This document shows, in pieces, positions 59,536 through 64,000 of a DNA stretch of 64,000 bases (the first letter of the stretch is position 1; each line of letters starts with the position of its first letter). A program made the position numbers and the translations under genes. The stretch is from Streptomyces griseochromogenes. GTDB lineage: Bacteria; Actinomycetota; Actinomycetes; Streptomycetales; Streptomycetaceae. The stretch covers positions 7,874,001-7,938,000 of the forward strand of contig NZ_CP016279.1 in assembly GCF_001542625.1 (NCBI RefSeq), given 5' to 3'. Below the pieces are notes generated by a model, which was not told the DNA's origin, made no database searches, and worked only from the letters and a program-made list of their open reading frames with translations.

Positions 59536-60354
59536 TCAGGACTGCGGCCGGCCCGAGGCCACCGCGTAGAACGCCACCGCGGCCGCCGCGCCCACGTTCA
59601 GGGAGTCGACGCCGTGGGCCATCGGGATGCGGACCCATTCGTCGGCGGCGACCAGGGCCTGGGTGGACAGGCCGTCGCCCTCGGCGCCGAGCATCAGCGC
59701 CACCCGGTCCATCCGGTGCGGAGCGGCTTCGTCGAGGGTCCTGGCCTTCTCGTCCGGGGTGAGCGCGAGCAGCGTGAAGCCGGCCTCGCGAACCGACTCC
59801 AGCCCCTTGGGCCAGGTCTCCAGACGGGCGTACGGCACGGAGAACACCGCGCCCATGGAGACCTTGACGCTGCGCCGGTACAGCGGGTCGGCGCAGTCGG
59901 GCGACAGCAGCACCGCGTCCATGCCGAGGGCGGCCGCGGAACGGAAGATCGCGCCGATGTTGGTGTGGTCGTTGACCGACTCCATGACCACCACCCGGCG
60001 GGCCGAGCGCAGCAGTTCCGCCGCCGTCGGCAGCGGCTTGCGCTGCATGGAGGCGAGGGCGCCGCGGTGCACGTGGTAGCCGGTGACCTGCTCGGCGAGT
60101 TCCGGGCTCACGGCGTACACGGGGGCCGGGAGTTCGTCGATGACGTCGCGCATGACGTCGATCCACTTGGCCGAGAGCAGCATGGAGCGCATCTCGTAGC
60201 CGGCTTCCTTGGCCCTTCTGATGACCTTCTCGCCCTCGGCGATGAACAGGCCTTCGGCCGGCTCGCGCTTGCGGCGCAGTTCGACGTCGGTCAGGCCCGT
60301 GTAGTCGCGAAGGCGCGGGTCGTCGGGATCCTCAACGGTGATGAGATCGGCCAC
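59536..60354 (-). CDS. SpoU/TrmH-family RNA 2'-O-methyltransferase
   Basis: 272 residues from GTG 60354. The SPOUT motifs are NIGAIFRSAAALGMDAV, ALMLGAEGDGLS and DSLNVGAAAAVAFYA, and a substrate-binding N-terminal domain carries 'GLFIAEGEKVIRRA'. It methylates tRNA or rRNA ribose; which RNA is unknown. Confidence 0.94.
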   Translation of the reverse strand: MADLITVEDPDDPRLRDYTGLTDVELRRKREPAEGLFIAEGEKVIRRAKEAGYEMRSMLLSAKWIDVMRDVIDELPAPVYAVSPELAEQVTGYHVHRGALASMQRKPLPTAAELLRSARRVVVMESVNDHTNIGAIFRSAAALGMDAVLLSPDCADPLYRRSVKVSMGAVFSVPYARLETWPKGLESVREAGFTLLALTPDEKARTLDEAAPHRMDRVALMLGAEGDGLSTQALVAADEWVRIPMAHGVDSLNVGAAAAVAFYAVASGRPQS

Positions 60355-60428
60355 AGGGTGATACTGCCTTGTCCTGGGTGTGGTGCCAACGGCTGGGAAC
60401 GGGTTCTGTTACCCCGGGTTACGCGTGA

Positions 60429-61661
60429 TCAAGCCGCCGGTCGCGGGCCCACGCTCACGACCTCGCCGATGACGATGACCGCGGGAGGCCGCACGTCCTC
60501 GGCGCGTACGGTCTCGGCGACCGTGGCGAGGGTCGCGTCCACCCGGCGCTGCGCGGCGGTCGTGCCCTCCTGGACGAGGGCGACAGGGGTCTCGGGCGAC
60601 CTGCCGTGCGCGACGAGCGTCTCGGCGATCTTCCCGATCTTGTCCACGCCCATGAGGATCACGAGCGTGCCGGTGAGTCTGGCCAGCGACGGCCAGTCGA
60701 CCAGGGACCGCTCGTCGTCCGGGGCGACATGGCCGCTGACCACGGTGAACTCATGGGCGACACCCCGGTGGGTGACGGGGATACCGGCCGCGCCGGGCAC
60801 CGAGATCGAGCTGGAGATGCCGGGGACGACCGTGCAGGCGATGCCGGCCTCGGCGAGCGCCTGGACCTCCTCCATGCCCCGGCCGAAGACGAACGGGTCA
60901 CCGCCCTTGAGCCGGACGACCGACTTGCCCTGCCTGGCGTGCTCGATGAGCGCGTTGTTGATGGCCTCCTGAGCCATGTAGCGGCCGTACGGGATCTTCG
61001 CGGCGTCGATGACCTCGACGTGCGGCGGGAGTTCGGCGAGCAGGTCGCGCGGGCCGAGCCGGTCCGCGATGACGACGTCCGCCTCGGCGAGGAGGCGGCG
61101 GCCGCGGACGGTGATGAGATCCGGGTCGCCGGGGCCGCCGCCGACCAGGGCCACGCCGGGCGTGCGGGTGCGGTGGTGCGGGGCGACCAGGGTGCCGTCG
61201 CGCAGGCCCTCGACCACGGCGTCGCGAACGGCGGCGGTGTGGCGCGGGTCGCGGCCCTTGGCGTCCGTGGTGAGGACGGCGATCGTGACGCCCTCGCTGT
61301 GGCCGGTCGCCGGGGTCCAGGCCGTCGCCCGGTCCGCGTCGTCGGAGCGGACGCACCAGACGCGGTGGCGCTCCGCTTCGGCGGAGGCGGCGGTGTTGGC
61401 GTCGGGGTCGCTGGTGGCGATCAGGGCGTACCAGGCGTCTGCGAGGTCGCCTTCCGCGTAGGGCCGCCTCTCCCAGGTGATCTCGCCTGCCTCGGCCATG
61501 GCCTCGACCGAGGGGGTCGCCTGCGGGGACACGAGGGTGACGTCCGCACCGGCTGCGATCAGTGCCGGGAGGCGGCGCTGGGCCACCGTGCCGCCGCCGA
61601 GGACGACCACACGGCGGCCGGTGAGGCGGAGGCCTACGGGGTAGGCGGGGTGTTCGGCCAT
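60429..61661 (-). CDS. Uroporphyrinogen-III C-methyltransferase fused to a precorrin-2 dehydrogenase-like domain
   Basis: 410 residues. The N-terminal domain (1-160) is NAD-dependent dehydrogenase-like (RRVVVLGGGTVAQRRLPALI), and the C-terminal methyltransferase has VGGGPGDPDLITVRG, RLKGGDPFVFGRG and VVPGISSSISVPG. It makes precorrin-2/sirohydrochlorin for siroheme or cobalamin. It lacks a clear full CysG central chelatase domain. Downstream of the BluB-CobT gene. Confidence 0.94.
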   Translation of the reverse strand: MAEHPAYPVGLRLTGRRVVVLGGGTVAQRRLPALIAAGADVTLVSPQATPSVEAMAEAGEITWERRPYAEGDLADAWYALIATSDPDANTAASAEAERHRVWCVRSDDADRATAWTPATGHSEGVTIAVLTTDAKGRDPRHTAAVRDAVVEGLRDGTLVAPHHRTRTPGVALVGGGPGDPDLITVRGRRLLAEADVVIADRLGPRDLLAELPPHVEVIDAAKIPYGRYMAQEAINNALIEHARQGKSVVRLKGGDPFVFGRGMEEVQALAEAGIACTVVPGISSSISVPGAAGIPVTHRGVAHEFTVVSGHVAPDDERSLVDWPSLARLTGTLVILMGVDKIGKIAETLVAHGRSPETPVALVQEGTTAAQRRVDATLATVAETVRAEDVRPPAVIVIGEVVSVGPRPAA

Positions 61662-61779
61662 GAGGGGCGGCTCCTCTTACGGCTGTGCTGTGGCCCTGAC
61701 GTGCGGATTTTACGTTGGCAGCGGGAAGGACGGCTCAGGTGTCCGATGGCTGGGCACCATCGCCGACCGGGCGGCCGCG

Positions 61780-61862
61780 GGTGGTTGTGCCCACTCGTTC
61801 CGCCTGGGGGTATCTCCCAGGCCCTTCAGGCTCTGGGGGAGGAACGACTGCCCACAACCACC
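61780..61862. repeat. MITE-like palindromic element
   Basis: GGTGGTTGTG..TCGTTCC (61780-61801) is the imperfect reverse complement of GGAACGA..CACAACCACC (61841-61862), with a 5-base mismatch in the middle. Inside is CCTGGGGGTATCTCCCAGG, a hairpin. The layout resembles small inverted repeats I recall from streptomycete intergenic regions. It lies between the BluB-CobT and methyltransferase genes. Confidence 0.65.
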
Positions 61863-61895
61863 GGCGGGACGACGGGAACCCGGAACCGCCCTCCC

Positions 61896-64000
61896 CTACT
61901 TCTCGGTCACGCCCGCCGAATCGAACGTCGCCACCTCGTGCATCGCCCGGGCCGTGCTCTGGACCAGCGGCAGGGCCAGCAACGCGCCCGTGCCCTCGCC
62001 GAGGCGGAGGTCGAGGTCGACCAGGGGGCGCAGACCCAGCTTGTTGAGGGCGGCGACGTGGCCGGGCTCGGCGCTGCGGTGGCCGGCGATGCAGGCCGCG
62101 AGGACCTCGGGCGCGATCGCGCGGGCGACGAGGGCCGCCGCGCCGGCGCTGACGCCGTCCAGGATCACCGGCGTACGCAGCGAGGCGCCGCCGAGGAGCA
62201 GGCCGACCAGGGCCGCGTGCTCGAAGCCGCCGATGGCCGCGAGGACGCCGACGGGGTCGGCCGGGTCCGGCTGGTGGAGTTCCAGGACACGGCGGACGAC
62301 CTCGGTCTTGCGGGCCAGGGTCTCGTCGTTGATGCCGGTGCCCCGGCCGGTGACCTCGGCCGGGTCGGCGCCGGTGAAGACGGCGATGAGCGCGGCGGAC
62401 GCCGTCGTGTTGGCGATGCCCATCTCGCCCGTCAGCAGCGCCTTGTTGCCTGCCGCCACCAGGTCGCGGGAGGTCTCGATGCCCACCTCGATGGCCGCCT
62501 TGGCCTCCTCGCGGGTCATCGCGGGGCCGGTGGTCATGTCGGAGGTGCCGCCGCGGATCTTGCGGGGCAGCAGACCGGGCGTGGCCGGCAGGTCGGCGGC
62601 GACGCCGACGTCCACGACGCACACCTCGGCGCCGACCTGGCTCGCGAAGGCGTTGCAGACCGCTCCCCCGCCCAGGAAGTTGGCCACCATCTGGGCGGTG
62701 ACCTCCTGCGGCCAGGGGGTGACGCCCTGGGCGTGCACCCCGTGGTCGCCGGCGAAGATCGCGACGGCCGCGGGCTCGGGGATGGGCGGCGGGCACTGCC
62801 GGGACAGACCGGACAGCTGTGCGGAGATGATCTCCAGCATGCCCAGCGCGCCGGCCGGCTTGGTCATGCGCTTCTGGCGCTCCCAGGCCTCGCCGAGGGC
62901 CTTGGCGTCGAGCGGGCGGATCTGTGCGACGGTCTCGGCAAGCAGGTCGTGGGGTTCCTCTCCGGGCAGGGCGCGGCGGCCGTACGTCTCCTCGTGCACC
63001 ACCCAGGACAGCGGGCGGCGCTTGGACCAGCCGGCCTGCATCAGCTCGGGCTCGTCCGGGAACTCGTCGACGTACCCGACGCACAGGTAGGCGATGACCT
63101 CCAGGTGCTCGGGCAGGCCGAGGGCGCGCACCATCTCGCGCTCGTCGAAGAAGCTGACCCAGCCGACGCCGAGGCCCTCGGCACGGGCGGCGAGCCAGAG
63201 GTTCTCCACGGCGAGCGCCGCGGAGTACGGCGCCATCTGGGGCTGGGTGTGCCGGCCGAGCGTGTGGCGGCCGCCGCGGGTCGGGTCGGCGGTGACGACG
63301 ATGTTGACCGGGGTGTCGAGGATGGCCTCGATCTTCAGTTCCTTGAACTGCTTCGCCCGGCCCTTGGGCAGCGACTTGGCGTATGCCTCGCGCTGACGCT
63401 GTGCCAGTTCGTGCATGGCGCTTCGGGTTTCGGCGGACCGGATGACGACGAAGTCCCAGGGCTGCGAGTGGCCCACGGACGGGGCCGTGTGGGCCGCTTC
63501 CAGGACACGCAGCAGCACCTCGTGCGGGATCGGGTCGCCGCGGAAGCCGTTGCGGATGTCGCGGCGCTCGCGCATCACCTTCAGGATGGCCTCGCGCTCG
63601 GCGTCGTCGTAGGCGGGCGCGGCCGGTCCGCTGGGCTGTCGTACCTCTTCCACTGCGGCCGTGCTCTCTTCCTGTTCGGCGGCCCTGGTCTCCAGGTCCT
63701 CCGCGTGCTGTACGACATCGGGGACGTGCTCGTCGTCCGGCGCGGCCGGTACGGCCGCGGGCTCGGCCTCGCGGGGCGCGGGGACGGTGACCACGGGCTC
63801 CTGCCGCTCCTGGGCGGGCAGCACGAGCGGCTGGGGCGGGGTCGGGGCCAGGTGCGGAGTGGTCGGCACCGAGCCCTCGACCGGCACGAACTGTCCGAGC
63901 GGCTGCTCGGGCTGCGGTTCCCCCGGGACGGCGGAGGGCTGGGAGTCCGCGGCGCCGGGCACCGGCTGCCCGGGGTCGCCCTGCTGTACGGCGGGCTCCC
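61896..64000 (-). CDS. BluB-CobT fusion (DMB synthase and phosphoribosyltransferase), 5' end outside the window
   Basis: At least 701 codons are open and the frame continues past the right edge; a GTG at 63962 is an internal option. A long Pro/Ala/Glu-rich N-terminus leads to a nitroreductase-like BluB domain (HSQPWDFVVIRSAETR; LAVENLWLAARAEGLGVGWV) that makes 5,6-dimethylbenzimidazole from FMNH2. The CobT domain follows (FAGDHGVHAQGVTPWP; NTTASAALIAVFTGADP; RGTGINDE), which attaches ribose phosphate to it. Fusion joins two consecutive steps of lower-ligand assembly for cobalamin. Confidence 0.94.
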   Translation of the reverse strand, partial: EPAVQQGDPGQPVPGAADSQPSAVPGEPQPEQPLGQFVPVEGSVPTTPHLAPTPPQPLVLPAQERQEPVVTVPAPREAEPAAVPAAPDDEHVPDVVQHAEDLETRAAEQEESTAAVEEVRQPSGPAAPAYDDAEREAILKVMRERRDIRNGFRGDPIPHEVLLRVLEAAHTAPSVGHSQPWDFVVIRSAETRSAMHELAQRQREAYAKSLPKGRAKQFKELKIEAILDTPVNIVVTADPTRGGRHTLGRHTQPQMAPYSAALAVENLWLAARAEGLGVGWVSFFDEREMVRALGLPEHLEVIAYLCVGYVDEFPDEPELMQAGWSKRRPLSWVVHEETYGRRALPGEEPHDLLAETVAQIRPLDAKALGEAWERQKRMTKPAGALGMLEIISAQLSGLSRQCPPPIPEPAAVAIFAGDHGVHAQGVTPWPQEVTAQMVANFLGGGAVCNAFASQVGAEVCVVDVGVAADLPATPGLLPRKIRGGTSDMTTGPAMTREEAKAAIEVGIETSRDLVAAGNKALLTGEMGIANTTASAALIAVFTGADPAEVTGRGTGINDETLARKTEVVRRVLELHQPDPADPVGVLAAIGGFEHAALVGLLLGGASLRTPVILDGVSAGAAALVARAIAPEVLAACIAGHRSAEPGHVAALNKLGLRPLVDLDLRLGEGTGALLALPLVQSTARAMHEVATFDSAGVTEK

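Overview
The window is chromosomal DNA from a Streptomyces. The evidence is very high GC with strong third-position bias, frequent GTG starts, almost no TTA codons, an SsgB sporulation protein at 49166, and a gene order typical of the actinobacterial core. From memory the order closely follows a core stretch of the S. coelicolor chromosome. Several blocks also match the mycobacterial order thrS-HIT-pgsA-patA-pimA, pdxS-pdxT-yebC-ruvCAB and secDF-apt-relA-ppi-hisS. These synteny statements are recall, not database results.

Left part (1-17128): ruvX (partial), alaS and two small membrane-associated proteins; a STAND-type ATPase; rpsD; the RarA/MgsA ATPase; a VKOR-type oxidoreductase; a tightly overlapping ABC exporter plus NarL-type two-component cassette; hisS with a metallo-hydrolase; a membrane-anchored cyclophilin; and a DUF349 protein. 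Between the DUF349 gene and relA sits an apparent insertion (17158-19983): a translationally coupled trio of Ser/Thr kinase with a TPR-like tail, a small EACC1-like adaptor, and a caspase-like protease with a TPR tail. The kinase has a TTA codon at position 4. This is the most unusual unit in the window and looks like a regulated conflict or cell-suicide system.

Middle part (20070-44668): relA, apt, secF, secD, yajC, ruvB, ruvA, ruvC, yebC, pdxT, pdxS and a LemA-like protein, then the phosphatidylinositol mannoside genes (pimA, patA, pgsA, coupled by GTGA overlaps), all on the minus strand. On the plus strand are an EF-G-like GTPase and a large membrane protein of unknown function. A HIT-family phosphorylase and thrS follow on the minus strand, then an uncharacterised pair with a DUF4365 protein.

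Right part (44837-64000): a DEDDh exonuclease, then a segment bracketed by two identical tRNA-Val(CAC) genes that holds a SRPBCC protein, a decayed sugar-binding lipoprotein gene and an epoxide-hydrolase-like enzyme. After it come ssgB, a CGNR regulator, small membrane proteins, a FrnE-like thioredoxin-fold protein, a double-GNAT acetyltransferase, pabC-pabB, a five-gene tRNA array (Gly, Cys, three Val), a zinc-ribbon protein, an APH-fold protein, a second membrane-anchored Ser/Thr kinase, a SpoU methyltransferase, and cobalamin/siroheme genes ending in a BluB-CobT fusion that runs off the window. Two GC-rich palindromic repeats are visible, one inside relA and one between the cobalamin genes. 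I found no CRISPR array, complete insertion sequence, integrase or replication origin.
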